Of a DNA stretch of 64,000 nucleotides, positions 1 through 9,393 are shown one piece after another; position 1 is the stretch's first letter; the number at the start of each line of letters is the position of its first letter. The stretch comes from Candidatus Zixiibacteriota bacterium (lineage in GTDB: Bacteria > Zixibacteria > MSB-5A5 > GN15 > PGXB01), in contig JAFGTT010000009.1 in assembly GCA_016933955.1 (NCBI GenBank), positions 1 to 64,000 on the forward strand, given 5' to 3'. The notes below the pieces were generated by a model. The model was not told where the DNA came from and ran no database searches. It was given only the letters and a program-made list of their open reading frames with translations. Both the position numbers and the translations under genes were made by a program.

Positions 1-180
1 AACTGGACAACGTAATATAAAATGCGTATATAAAAAGTGTAAACCATGTGCCCGGAATAAAGTGTAAACTATGTCTCGGGAAGCACATTTCCTAATCAAC
101 TATCCATTTACAATGAAATAATTTATTAACAAATACTTCTCCGCTTATTATATTTTCTAACGGATTTCTAACGGAGATAT
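1..180. repeat. Non-coding, IS-end-like direct repeats
   Basis: No gene is seen here. Two imperfect direct copies of a motif beginning AGTGTAAAC and continuing into ATGT and CCGGGA or CTCGGGA sit at about 36-58 and 60-82. Short tandem motifs of this sort are common at transposon ends, and transposase remnants follow directly downstream, so this is probably the terminus of a decayed element. That reading is inference; no full inverted repeat pair can be shown inside the window. Confidence 0.35.
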
Positions 181-243
181 ATGGCAAGTATACATTACAA
201 GAAGGGTAAATCTGGTGCTATGACCTATTATGTTGTGGTGTAA
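181..243 (+). pseudogene. 20-codon gene start cut off by an IS3-type end
   Basis: An ATG at 181 with a GGAG four bases upstream (173-176) opens a frame reading MASIHYKKGKSGAMTYYVVV and then stops at TAA 241-243. The stop falls where an IS3-like terminus (TGTAATGCACCCC, 239-251) begins. The N-terminus resembles the starts of some IS1634-type transposases, which would make this a third transposase remnant, but that assignment is from memory and weak. I infer that insertion of the IS3 element truncated the gene. The rest of the gene is not visible in the window. Confidence 0.35.
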
Positions 244-763
244 TGCACCCCATTTAGCAAGCAATTTCTAAGAGAGTCCTTGTGGTCAAGTTATAGGTTT
301 CTGCCATCTGATTCGGCGTCCGGTATCCCAGGGCCGAATGCAAATAACTCTCATTATACTACTCAATCCAACTGCCGATTGCCGCTGATAGATCGTATGG
401 ATTCCGCCACTCCCGTAGCCAGATCAATTCTTCCTTGATCGTCCGCATCAGCCGCTCCGTGTCAGCGTTCCCTTTGGGATTGTTGTAGCTGGTGAAGGCC
501 TGGTGAACATCCAACAGGGAACAGGCACGCATGAACTTCTCCGAGGTCGGTTGGCTGCCGTTATCCGACATCAGGTGCAAACCCCGATCACGAACACCCT
601 CCGGAAAATGTTTGTTCGGTCCCTGATTCAAAGCTGTCAGCCAGTCGCGCAAGGTCGCCCGAGCCCCGCAGTGATACCTTACGATCTGCTTGGTGTACCA
701 ATCCAGCACCAACACCAAACAAGCCCAGTCACTCTCCGTCATCACCTTGGTCATGTCGATCCC
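239..763 (-). mobile_element. IS3-family element remnant
   Basis: The span runs from a putative terminal repeat at 239-251 (TG start, IS3-like) to a junction with a second transposase fragment at about 763. Only the C-terminal part of the OrfB-type transposase is present; OrfA and the other terminus are missing. The element is therefore non-autonomous and degraded. The junction with an IS481-type fragment suggests one element inserted into or recombined with another. Confidence 0.6.
254..763 (-). pseudogene. IS3-type transposase fragment with nonsense codons
   Basis: Reverse-strand translation gives an rve integrase core. The DDE triad can be followed: Asp in GIDMTKVM (just upstream of the ATG at 754), Asp in LMSDNGSQPTS and Glu in GNADTERLMRTIKEE. 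A TAG at 359-361 interrupts the frame after SWIE, and reading continues in the same frame as YNESYLHSALGYRTPNQ to a TAA at 254-256. Relatives have Trp at the TAG position. A TGA at 764-766 likewise replaces the Trp that precedes GIDM. Both lesions are TGG to stop, that is G-to-A changes. The N-terminal part is absent. Non-functional. Confidence 0.75.
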
Positions 764-888
764 TCATCAGTATCGTGGGAGTGTTCTACCTTTCCATTGA
801 GCCTCGGAATCTGAGGCTTTATATAGACATGGCGGATTCCCGAGTCGGCCAAATGCCAATGGAACTTCTCCTGGAACTCGTACTTGTA
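763..888 (-). pseudogene. IS481-type transposase C-terminal fragment
   Basis: A different reverse frame from the IS3 piece reads YKYEFQEKFHWHLADSGIR then HVYIKPQIPRLNGKVEHSH, ending about where the IS3 fragment begins. This matches the end of the integrase core of IS481-family transposases, whose members carry EFQ-x-KFHWHLADLGIRHVYIKP and NGKVERSHR motifs. There is no start codon, and in-frame stops lie directly upstream (889-894). The fragment is about 42 codons, and the expected C-terminal continuation is replaced by IS3 sequence at 763-769. This is a decayed remnant. Confidence 0.6.
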
Positions 889-1153
889 TCATTAAACGCG
901 GCCTCCTGATGGAATGGAATAATTCAATTAAGAACTGCCAATCGAGGCGTAGGATATCACCGCCAGACGTATGGCGGCCAACAATAATCTAATTTTCTTC
1001 CAACAATATCGGTTCACTAACGACCGAATTGTCACTACGCCGAGATCTAATAATCTGGATTGTGATAAACTGCTGATTCTGAAAAAGAATATCGTTCTCT
1101 GCATATCCAGACGGCAGAATCGAAATCCCCAAGGAATATCAGGGGATATTAAG

Positions 1154-2869
1154 TTATCTGATCTTTTCACCGCGGATTTCCGCATCACCCATTTCTATAA
1201 TACACCCGGGGGCGTTGCCATCGCCGTTTATGATAAAAGTAATCCGAAATTCGGAAGCCGGATAGATGAATTCGTTTTCAGAAAGAGCCGTTAATTCGAT
1301 TGGCTCCGATCGGCCGATCGAGGCGAATAGCTTGCCTTCTTTCTGGGCAATGACCAGAGTGAATTTAATATTATTTTCATCGGTATAGGACTCCAGCCAG
1401 TATATTCCGGTCAATTGCACCAGTTCTTCATAAGGCAGTACCGTAGGAATAACAGGAAGTTCCCCCATACCGAGACTATCAATTAACATCTTCTTTGCAG
1501 GATATATTATCCCCTCGTCAATCACACCAAGCTCATCGACACGTCCGGAATCATCTTTTCCAAAGGCCATCAATCTGGTATTGTCGGAAGCGAAAAAGAA
1601 GGTATCAACCGCCTGGGGATAGAGAAGCTGGCGTGGTTCAAGGCGCAGATTGGTGTAAAGCGAATCGTTGTCAACAATGACATAACGGTACAGGCCGGAA
1701 TCGACCTGATAGGCCCCCGCGTATTCATGAAGACGGCGGGGATCGATGACTCGCGGTGTTTTTCGTATCGGTTTTACATAAGGCTTCCCGAAAACAATCG
1801 CGGCCAGTCCCATGGCCATCTTTTTTACCGGGGCCTCGTCATCATTGCTGAAAACGACAATGCACAGATGATCATCCGGCCAGCGGCTGTAAATCGAATT
1901 GAAACCATCCAGAAAACCGCCGTGATAGGCATGCCGGCGCCCATATTTATTTTCCAGCATCCAGCCAAAACCGTAATTCCCGAGATTGGGTGTCATCATA
2001 GCCTCAACCGATTGGCGGCTGAGAATGGAATTGCCATAAAGCGCCCGGTCCCACAAAAATATATCCTCGACGGTGGAATAAAGGGCCCCCGCCGAATAAA
2101 GAATGGAATGATCCACCGGAACAGCATCGACCAGTTGGCCCGGTTCCTCCTGGGTATACCCATCGGCCCGATCGGGGATTCCGGCCTCGCGCCGGGCATA
2201 TCCGGTGTTCTTCATACCGGCCAAGTGCAAAATATTGTGGTGCAGGTAGGCTTCATATGACTGACCGGAGACTCTTTCTATGATAACGCCCAGAATAATA
2301 TAATTGGAATTACTGTATCTGAATTCCGTTCCCGGTTCGAATTCGAGCGCTTTGTATTGAAATGACCTTATCAATTCCTCGGGTGTCATGCGCATGGTTC
2401 GTTTGAGGACAATCCGGGGATCATCGGTGTAATTGGGGATTCCCGAGGAATGAGATAGAAGATGTCGCAGTTTGACTTTATCTCCGCTGGGCCGGGGGTA
2501 TTCCGGAAGATATTTGGTTATGGGGTCATTTATATCAAGCAATCCCTGTTCCTGGAGTTTTAATATCGCGGCCGCGGTGAATTGCTTGGTGATAGAACCC
2601 ATATAAAACCTGGTCTGGGGTGTATTGGGAATACCCATTTCCTTATTGGCCAGGCCATAGCCCTTGCAAAGAATTATCCTGCCCCTGACCGCCACCAGTG
2701 CGGTTCCCTCGAATCCCCACAATTCATTGGCCGCCACAAGATAGTGATCGAGTTCATTTTGGATTTCGCGGCAGGAGGCGGAAAATATCAGAACTAAAAG
2801 CACAGGTAATATAATAATGTTTTTTACCAGGAACCGATTACCCGCCCAATATTCAGTTATCTTCAACAT
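1154..2869 (-). CDS. Serine hydrolase lipoprotein, class C beta-lactamase fold
   Basis: Penicillin-binding/beta-lactamase family protein (PF00144) of 571 residues from the preferred ATG at 2869, which follows a GGGGAAG stretch; the frame is open for 24 further codons upstream. A hydrophobic segment ending SASC suggests a lipoprotein (Cys33 of this form), although Ser at -3 of the lipobox is unusual. Counted from the longest form, the catalytic motifs are SITK 116-119 (nucleophile Ser and Lys), YSN 209-211 and HGG 340-342, all as expected. The C-terminal 200 residues form a lipocalin-like region often found in such esterases/peptidases. The substrate is unknown. It is probably periplasmic, acting on D-amino-acid peptides or esters. 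No terminator is seen. Confidence 0.85.
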   Translation of the reverse strand: MLKITEYWAGNRFLVKNIIILPVLLVLIFSASCREIQNELDHYLVAANELWGFEGTALVAVRGRIILCKGYGLANKEMGIPNTPQTRFYMGSITKQFTAAAILKLQEQGLLDINDPITKYLPEYPRPSGDKVKLRHLLSHSSGIPNYTDDPRIVLKRTMRMTPEELIRSFQYKALEFEPGTEFRYSNSNYIILGVIIERVSGQSYEAYLHHNILHLAGMKNTGYARREAGIPDRADGYTQEEPGQLVDAVPVDHSILYSAGALYSTVEDIFLWDRALYGNSILSRQSVEAMMTPNLGNYGFGWMLENKYGRRHAYHGGFLDGFNSIYSRWPDDHLCIVVFSNDDEAPVKKMAMGLAAIVFGKPYVKPIRKTPRVIDPRRLHEYAGAYQVDSGLYRYVIVDNDSLYTNLRLEPRQLLYPQAVDTFFFASDNTRLMAFGKDDSGRVDELGVIDEGIIYPAKKMLIDSLGMGELPVIPTVLPYEELVQLTGIYWLESYTDENNIKFTLVIAQKEGKLFASIGRSEPIELTALSENEFIYPASEFRITFIINGDGNAPGCIIEMGDAEIRGEKIR

Positions 2870-3134
2870 TCTTCCCCAAAAACGGCAATATTCACAGGCC
2901 CAATATAAAGATAATACCATTTTTACCGGGCGGGAAATCAAAATATTGGCCGGATTTATTCGAGATCAGGAAGCCAATACCTGAAATTTGAAATTAAAAA
3001 AAGCCCGGCTTTTATTTCTTCAAATCCGCTTAAATGCTTATTCATGTTGACCCGCTTTCATTCCAACTCGAACAACTATTCATTCTCGGCAATTTTATTG
3101 ACATTTTACCAATAATAAAATAAGGTCGTTATAT

Positions 3135-3646
3135 ATGGTGGTAGTCCGTGATATGACCGAAAACGATCTTGAGGCGGTCGTTCTCTGGCGCAACGACCTC
3201 GAGGTCAATCAATATATTTCCAATCGAATCAAAACCGTCGATGAAGCCGTGCAATGGTTTCGCCGGGTAAAAGGTAATCCCGCCAACCTGCTCCAGGGAA
3301 TATACGAAGGCGATGACTTGATTGGCTACTGCATTGCCGAGGGTGTTGACCTGATAAACCTGAAAGGTGAAATCGGTATTATTATCGGAAAACCCCACTG
3401 CTGGGGAACGGTTTCGGCGGCGAAGTGCTTAAAGGTATGCTTCGGTGCTGTTTCGAACTCCTCCGACTCCACCGGGTCACCGCGGTTGTAGCGGATGGGA
3501 ATCAGCGCTCGGAGGGGCTGCTGGAAAAAGCCGGGTTTTCCCGGGAAGGGATTTTTCGCCAGGCCGTAATAATTGCCGGAAATTCACCGATCTTCACTTT
3601 TATTCCATGCTCGAAAACGAGTACCGCGCAAAAAGAGCAGAATAAT
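3135..3646 (+). pseudogene. GNAT acetyltransferase broken by two frameshifts
   Basis: Three successive frames together make one RimJ/RimL-type N-acetyltransferase of about 170 residues. The first frame (3135 to about 3405) runs to IGIIIGKPHCWG. The second (about 3405-3578) reads NGFGGEVLKGMLRCCFELL through NQRSEGLLEKAGFSREGIF, the acetyl-CoA-binding part. The third (about 3579-3646) reads KFTDLHFYSMLENEY to a TAA. Each switch corresponds to one missing base, at 3401-3407 (a G run) and at about 3575-3580. Sequence conservation continues across both breaks, so the decay is recent or the lesions are assembly or sequencing indels. Confidence 0.7.
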
Positions 3647-3676
3647 TCGATTATCCACTGGATATTTAACGAATAA

Positions 3677-3981
3677 TTCGAAATGATTCCGCCGGCAATA
3701 ATCGGCTGATTTCAATAGCGCAATTTCCCTTCTCCCCCGACCCGGACTTATTTCCCGATCCTAATTTCGACCAAAATAGCCGTTTTTAGTCTGCACGCTC
3801 TGATGGATTGACAACTTATAGTGGTACAATGCCTTGTGTGTGCAATAAGGTTTTTTTTGTTTAAGTTATGAACTCACTTAGAGCTTGATAATCAGGCCGA
3901 TATTGGCTATATTTGTTTTTTTATAACCCGGAAGGAAAACAATGATCCATTCATTTATCAAACATATCCAAGGAGCGGCTC
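3677..3981. other. 305-base intergenic stretch upstream of M16 operon
   Basis: No reading frame or RNA gene is recognisable. A TTGACA occurs at about 3809 but has no well-spaced -10 partner. A run of eight T at about 3852-3859 and another near 3918-3926 lie upstream of the peptidase start; neither has a clear GC-rich stem. The promoter for the M16 genes must lie here, but I cannot place it. Confidence 0.4.
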
Positions 3982-5769
3982 ATGAATAGACGCATACAGT
4001 ATGCGATTTTGGTCTGTGCCATGCTGGTTCTTACGGCGGCGGCACCTGCCACCGCGCAGAATATCGAGGCAAAGGAATACCGGCTTGATAACGGTATGCA
4101 GGTTTTAATGGTGGAGAGGCACGAATCCCCGACCATTATGGCCGCCATCATGGCGCGCGTCGGTTCGGCCAACGAAATAACCGGCATAACCGGTATCTCG
4201 CATCTGTTCGAGCATATGATGTTCAAGGGCACCGAAACGATCGGGACCAAAGATATAGTCCGTGACAGGGAAATCATGGCTCAACTCGATTCGCTCCGGG
4301 CTTTAATGCGCGTCGAACAGGGGATTATGCGCGAGGAACTCCGTCGCGGAGAAATCAGCGATATGTATGATCCTGAGGCTAAGACACCGCGTTATAAAGA
4401 AATCGAAACGGTCTTCGACAGCCTGATACTGGAACAACGTCAGTTGATTATCAAGGATCAGCTTGACGAAATCTACAGCAAAAACGGAGGATTTTTCCTG
4501 AACGCCTTTACCGCGGATGATATGACCGGGTATTTTGTGCGTCTGCCGAAAAACAAAATCGAGCTGTTTATGTGGCTGGAATCCGATCGTTTCAGCCACC
4601 CGGTTTTCCGGGAGTTTTATTCCGAGCGCGATGTGGTTCGCGAGGAACGTCGCCTTGGGATTGAATCCACACCGACCGGATTGATCGAGGAGGATTTCCG
4701 GGCCATGTTCTGGAAATCATCGTCCTATCATTGGGATGTCATCGGATGGCCGTCGGACTTGGATTGTATAACCCGGGAACAAGCTTTAAATTACTATAAT
4801 ACCTATTATGCCCCGAATAACCTGACCATGCTTCTGGTCGGGGATTTGAATCCGGATGAATTGATAAAAATGGTCAGGAAATATTTCGAGCGGATTCCCC
4901 GCGGAAAGAAAGAGCCGCCGGAAGTGGTGACGCTTGAAGAGAAGCAGTACGGTGAAAAAAGGATGATTGCCGAGGCCGAAACCAGTCCGCAGGTTCAAAT
5001 CTGGTACCATACCGTGGCTTGGAAACACCCCGACAGCTATCCCCTGGAAGTTATGGCCGGGATCATGAGCGGTAAAACCGGTCGGCTGTATAAAAAACTG
5101 GTCGAGGAAAAGGGATTGGCCAAAAGCTCCGGCGGCGGCGGTCCCCGGATGATGCCGGGGGGCGGTCTGGCGGTCGATGCCGGTCAGGATTCCAAAAAAT
5201 ATGCCGGGGCTTTCCAGATCAGCACTGAGGGTATTTCGGGAGCCAAGGCCGAGCAGCTCGAAGAAGCTATTTACGAGGTGATCGAGGATTTGAAGAAGAA
5301 TCCGGTTCCCGAGGATGAATTACAGAAAGTGAAAAACCAGCTTCGGGTTCAAAAAATCCGGTTTATGGATATCATGTCCGGGATCGGCATCCTGTTTTTC
5401 CTTGGCCAGAATGCCGCCATGGGAGACTGGACCGAGGCCAATAATAATCCAAAGAAATGCGATCTGGTAACGGCTGGAGATGTCCTGCGCGTGGCGGAAA
5501 AATATTTCACCCGGGACCAGCGTAATGTTCTGATTATCAACAGCAAGACTGAAAGCGGATCGGAGGAAGGCGGCGAGGATCCTCAATTTACGCAGATGGT
5601 GCAGATGATTAAATCTATCAACGACCCGGCCCGACTGGAGCAGGTTATGGGTATGGTGTCATCGCGACTCGACCAGGTTGAAGACCCCGATGAAAAGGCA
5701 AGTGTGGAAAAATTATTGAAAATCGCCGGGGAACACCTCAAGGAACTTAAAGCCGCCGAGGAGAAATAA
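3982..5769 (+). CDS. M16 zinc peptidase, catalytic subunit
   Basis: Insulinase/pitrilysin-family metallopeptidase of 595 residues. The ATG follows AAGGAG with a six-base gap. Residues 1-26 form a signal peptide ending ATAQ, so the enzyme is exported. The inverted zinc motif HLFEH is at 74-78, with Glu194 (in KIELFMWLES) the likely third ligand. An insertion of about 80 residues (85-165), charged and probably helical, separates the motif from Glu194. The C-terminal half (about 300-500) is the second M16 domain. The gene is followed 19 bases later by a partner lacking the zinc motif, the usual arrangement of a heterodimeric M16 protease. Likely substrate: peptides in the periplasm. Confidence 0.92.
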   Translation: MNRRIQYAILVCAMLVLTAAAPATAQNIEAKEYRLDNGMQVLMVERHESPTIMAAIMARVGSANEITGITGISHLFEHMMFKGTETIGTKDIVRDREIMAQLDSLRALMRVEQGIMREELRRGEISDMYDPEAKTPRYKEIETVFDSLILEQRQLIIKDQLDEIYSKNGGFFLNAFTADDMTGYFVRLPKNKIELFMWLESDRFSHPVFREFYSERDVVREERRLGIESTPTGLIEEDFRAMFWKSSSYHWDVIGWPSDLDCITREQALNYYNTYYAPNNLTMLLVGDLNPDELIKMVRKYFERIPRGKKEPPEVVTLEEKQYGEKRMIAEAETSPQVQIWYHTVAWKHPDSYPLEVMAGIMSGKTGRLYKKLVEEKGLAKSSGGGGPRMMPGGGLAVDAGQDSKKYAGAFQISTEGISGAKAEQLEEAIYEVIEDLKKNPVPEDELQKVKNQLRVQKIRFMDIMSGIGILFFLGQNAAMGDWTEANNNPKKCDLVTAGDVLRVAEKYFTRDQRNVLIINSKTESGSEEGGEDPQFTQMVQMIKSINDPARLEQVMGMVSSRLDQVEDPDEKASVEKLLKIAGEHLKELKAAEEK

Positions 5770-5788
5770 GGCATTAGCCGGAGGAAAT

Positions 5789-7303
5789 ATGAACATGATC
5801 AAATTATTCATCATACCGTTTGGCCGGCCCGCGGCGCTGGCGATGCTTTTAACGATAGCCGCCCTGTTAATCGCCGGATCATCGAGTCAGGCCGGGGATA
5901 TTGTCGATCATCCCGACAAACTCAAATTCAAGGAATTAAATTATCAGCCGCCGAAACCGGCCGATTATCGGCATCAACTGAAATGCGGCGCGGTCGCCTA
6001 TGCCGCGGAGAATCCCGAAGTTCCGACATTCGACCTGACCATCATGGTTCGGACCGGATCGATTTATGAACCGGTGGAGAAGGCCGGATTGGCCGACATG
6101 ACCGGTTATCTGATGCGCAACGGGGGCGTCAGGGGAATGACCGCCAAAGAGATCGACGAGCGGCTGGCTTATCTGGCGGGCGAAATAAATATCAACATCG
6201 ATGATACCCGGGGAATAATCAGTCTTTTCTGCCTGTCGAAAGATATGGATGAAGGTCTGGCTCTGTTGAACAAAATTCTTAACGCGCCGGTTTTCGATCA
6301 GGCCGCACTTGACCGGTACCGGGCGGATTTACTCTCGGATCTGGAGCAGCGTAATGCCTCGACCGCATCGATCGAATCGCGCGAGTGGAGTTTCCTGATG
6401 TACGGCAATCATCCCTGTACCACTCCTTTCCGGCGCACGGAGCAATCGCTCAATTCAATCACCCGTGAGGATCTGATTGCCTTTTACAGGAAATATTTCT
6501 TCCCGAAAAACTTTATTTTTGCCGTTTCGGGCGATTTTAAAGCCGAGGATATTTTAACCAAACTCGATAATATGTTCGGCGGCTGGCCGGACCAAAAACT
6601 CGATCTTCCGGTTATTTCCGATCAAATTCCCGATCCAAAACCGGGGGTCTATATGATCCGGAAAGATGATATCAACCAATCGCGTATTCGGATAGGGCAT
6701 CTTGGTGTCAAACGGGATATCCCGGATCAATACGCCTTGATGGTGATGAATGATATTCTCGGCGGCGGCGGCTTCACCTCCCGCATCACCCGCCGGGTTC
6801 GATCCGATGAGGGTCTGGCTTATAACACCGGCAGCGCCTTCGATTTTCCGGTCCTTTATCCCGGAACATTCCGGGCCTGGTTCCAGACCAAACATGAAAC
6901 AGCCGCCTTCGGAACCGGACTTATCGTGAGCGAAATCAGGCGTATTCGTGCCGAAAAATGCGAACCGGAAATAGTCGAAAATTCCAAGGCCGGATTTATC
7001 AGCAATATTGTCAATCCCTTCGGTACCAAAAGAGATATCGTCAGGACCTTTGCCGATGATGATTATACCGATCGCCCGGATGATTACTGGCAGAATTATA
7101 CCAAAAATATGGAAGCGGTAACGGCCGATGATGTTCTGGCCGCGGCGCAAAAATACTTACATCCGGAGAAACTGGTTTTTCTGGTGGTCGGTGATCCGGA
7201 CGCGGTTGAGAAGGGATCGGATAAACATGTCGAGAAATTTTCCGATTTCGGCGAGATTGCCATCATCCCCCTGCGCGATCCCATGACTCTGGAGATAAAA
7301 TAA
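5789..7303 (+). CDS. M16 peptidase-like partner lacking the zinc motif
   Basis: 504-residue M16-family protein with an N-terminal signal peptide (hydrophobic 17-33, Ala-Gly cleavage region). Where the catalytic subunit has HxxEH, this protein has GLADMTGYLMRNGG, so it cannot bind the catalytic zinc. The C-terminal domain keeps an Arg/Tyr-type substrate region (residues about 330-380, SDEGLAYNTGS and GTFRAWFQTK). It is the non-catalytic subunit expected to complete the clamshell with the preceding gene. GGAGG at 5779-5783 precedes the ATG. The operon closes with the strong hairpin at 7321-7361. Confidence 0.88.
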   Translation: MNMIKLFIIPFGRPAALAMLLTIAALLIAGSSSQAGDIVDHPDKLKFKELNYQPPKPADYRHQLKCGAVAYAAENPEVPTFDLTIMVRTGSIYEPVEKAGLADMTGYLMRNGGVRGMTAKEIDERLAYLAGEININIDDTRGIISLFCLSKDMDEGLALLNKILNAPVFDQAALDRYRADLLSDLEQRNASTASIESREWSFLMYGNHPCTTPFRRTEQSLNSITREDLIAFYRKYFFPKNFIFAVSGDFKAEDILTKLDNMFGGWPDQKLDLPVISDQIPDPKPGVYMIRKDDINQSRIRIGHLGVKRDIPDQYALMVMNDILGGGGFTSRITRRVRSDEGLAYNTGSAFDFPVLYPGTFRAWFQTKHETAAFGTGLIVSEIRRIRAEKCEPEIVENSKAGFISNIVNPFGTKRDIVRTFADDDYTDRPDDYWQNYTKNMEAVTADDVLAAAQKYLHPEKLVFLVVGDPDAVEKGSDKHVEKFSDFGEIAIIPLRDPMTLEIK

Positions 7304-7320
7304 TATCCAATCTGTCACAG

Positions 7321-7361
7321 GCATTAAAAAGGCCCCGTAATTACGGGGCCCTTTTTAATGC
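7321..7361. terminator. Bidirectional intrinsic terminator
   Basis: Near-perfect palindrome: GCATTAAAAAGGGCCCCGT-type arms around a short AATT loop, with an A-run on one side and a T-run on the other. The stem core is GGCCCCGTAA/TTACGGGGCC. It lies between the convergent M16 operon (+) and the caspase-fold gene (-) and can terminate both. Confidence 0.9.
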
Positions 7362-7384
7362 TAAATGGCCGCTTTGACAACTGA

Positions 7385-8281
7385 TTACATATCCATCTCG
7401 CCGGTATAGCTGTCAGTATGCTTGGGATCCACTCTCAGGCGATAAACGGCGGCCCAGGCTTTCATACCATCTTCAGCATAAGGAGCGGCATCCTCGGCGT
7501 AAATCAGATTGGCATCCTCAACTCCATCGAGCCAGTAATAAGTCCAGGCGCCGTGACCGAGGGTTGGGGCATCGTAAGAGTACTTACGATTTGAAGCGGT
7601 AGCCATGAAAGTCCCATTGACCACATCGGAATGAAAATCGCCGATCACACAGGCATCGAGTGTCGCCAGCTTTTTGGTGCAATCAATGGCATTAAAATAC
7701 GACATCACGTATCCATGAGTCACATAGTACAGATCGGCCGAGATAATGGCCGATCCGGCTGTGGATCTGGCACCGTGCCCGGAATAACAGAAAGCCGCTT
7801 CATCACCCGGATCGGTGTTGTCGATCAGCCACTGCAAACCGGCAGTGATATTAGCCGCGGTGGCGTTCAAATCGAGATCCATCCGACAGGTGAAGCCTTC
7901 CGATTGCAGCCATGATTTCATGGCCTGGGCATCATCATCGCAATACTGGAGATCATTGGCCGTCCCCTCATAATTGGATATTCCGACAATATAGGCATAC
8001 TTATGAGCCGGGTTCGGATTGGGATCTCCGGAAGTTGTGTCAGGCGGCGGTTGCGGCGGCGGTTTTTTCTCCATTACAGCCGTCGGAACATTTTTTAAAT
8101 CGACGGTGAAATTCGCGATCACCTCAGGCGGACGGGTCTCAATAAATTGAGGCCTTTCAACCAGGGCAATCGAATGATCGACGCCGACATTGGAGGTCGG
8201 CTGAGTGGGGGGCGTACTGCTGCATCCAAAGACCAGCAGCAACGCCATGATGGCCAGAATCAGCCCAATGAATTGTTTCAT
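7385..8281 (-). CDS. Caspase-fold (C14) lipoprotein
   Basis: 298-residue peptidase C14/metacaspase-like protein. The N-terminus is a lipoprotein signal, with VFGC placing the lipidated Cys at 20. A Pro-rich linker (about 73-92) leads into the caspase domain, which begins KYAYIVGISNYEG (94-106). The catalytic dyad is clear: His169 in YSGHG and Cys211 in LDACVIGDFHSD. The domain is about 200 residues and ends the protein, with no p10-like extension beyond it. An outer-surface or periplasmic location is inferred from the lipobox. Family members cleave after Arg/Lys or Asp; the specificity here is unknown. It stands alone between two terminators or intergenic gaps. Confidence 0.88.
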   Translation of the reverse strand: MKQFIGLILAIMALLLVFGCSSTPPTQPTSNVGVDHSIALVERPQFIETRPPEVIANFTVDLKNVPTAVMEKKPPPQPPPDTTSGDPNPNPAHKYAYIVGISNYEGTANDLQYCDDDAQAMKSWLQSEGFTCRMDLDLNATAANITAGLQWLIDNTDPGDEAAFCYSGHGARSTAGSAIISADLYYVTHGYVMSYFNAIDCTKKLATLDACVIGDFHSDVVNGTFMATASNRKYSYDAPTLGHGAWTYYWLDGVEDANLIYAEDAAPYAEDGMKAWAAVYRLRVDPKHTDSYTGEMDM

Positions 8282-8520
8282 GTGATCCTCCCACGGTGAA
8301 GGTTAGTATTGTTAACTCCCAGCTTAATATAAATATTTTAAATTAAAAAAACAAAAAATCTATAATACCGATCCTATTTATTTTAATTATGAGAAGCGAT
8401 AGACTCCCGGCATACTGAGACTATATTCTATGATCATTCCCGGCGGAATTACTCATTAATTTAATCGGATTGCGCCGGAAATGTGCGCCTACGAATAAAC
8501 GCATACATATAAATGGCCGG

Positions 8521-9201
8521 TCAATATATAAACGGGATAAGACGCCATGTTTTCCTGATGTATGACTGCCATTCGTCTCCGAATTGCTGAGACATCAGCT
8601 TTTCCTCATCATGAATACGCCATAAAAGAACCAAAGCGGTTGCCGCCGCCAGAATAAGCGCCAGCCAGGAGCGGAAAACAAGAGAAATGCCGGTGATAAA
8701 TATAATTATGCTTGAGTACCTCGGATGACGAAGATATTTGTAAGGGCCATCGGTTAACAGCCGGTGCCCCTCGATAATCGATACCTGGATATTAAACTGC
8801 TTTCCCAGAGCCATCTCCGCCCAGTGCATTCCGATAATCCCCAGGAGATACAATACCAATCCGAAATAACGGATTATTTCATGGTCACCAAACACGGCCA
8901 GGTCACGTCGGTCGCCATAGGGCGCAACGATAACAAGGGAAAGATTGATAATCTGAAGCAGAAGAACTGCCAATTTCTGGCGGCGAATCATCTTCACACC
9001 TTTACTACGATCATGCCCGACCTCGGGAATCCTGATAGCAATAATGGCATTCATCAGAAAGACCAAAACCAGGTATGTCAGACGGGCCGGTTGGCCTATA
9101 AAACCGCGGAAATCATCGATACCCCAGCCCAGAAGAGGCAATCCGATAAAGATAGCCATCCCGATTAAGATGGTGGCGATAACCCGCAAAACAGACGACA
9201 A
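8521..9201 (-). CDS. Isoprenylcysteine carboxyl methyltransferase-like membrane protein
   Basis: 226 residues with five or so hydrophobic segments (about 6-26, 37-54, 74-94, 107-127, 172-202). The C-terminal half carries the ICMT/PEMT signature: GHRLLTDGPYKYLRHPRYS (about 144-162), including the SAM-binding RHP, and the terminal DEEKLMSQQFGDEWQSY stretch. Bacterial members methylate small or lipid-linked thiols or amines using S-adenosylmethionine, but for this clade the substrate is unknown. It is a single gene flanked by AT-rich spacers. Confidence 0.82.
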   Translation of the reverse strand: MSSVLRVIATILIGMAIFIGLPLLGWGIDDFRGFIGQPARLTYLVLVFLMNAIIAIRIPEVGHDRSKGVKMIRRQKLAVLLLQIINLSLVIVAPYGDRRDLAVFGDHEIIRYFGLVLYLLGIIGMHWAEMALGKQFNIQVSIIEGHRLLTDGPYKYLRHPRYSSIIIFITGISLVFRSWLALILAAATALVLLWRIHDEEKLMSQQFGDEWQSYIRKTWRLIPFIY

Positions 9202-9393
9202 TTCTTTCCTCCATCACCGATGGGTAAATAATCCGACTCCGCATCTATCGTCCGGGTATTATTATCTAATCCGGCCAAAAATCAATATCAAAAATAATAT
9301 TTGGGGAAAATAATAAATTCACGGAGGGATATGAAGGGCCGCGTCTGGATATCGCTGTTTTATCCGATAACCCGCGCAGGTAATCATAATTAC

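Noticed and set aside
971-1294. 107-codon plus-strand frame overlapping the serine hydrolase end
   Set aside because: Mostly antisense to the hydrolase and without a Shine-Dalgarno or recognisable domain.
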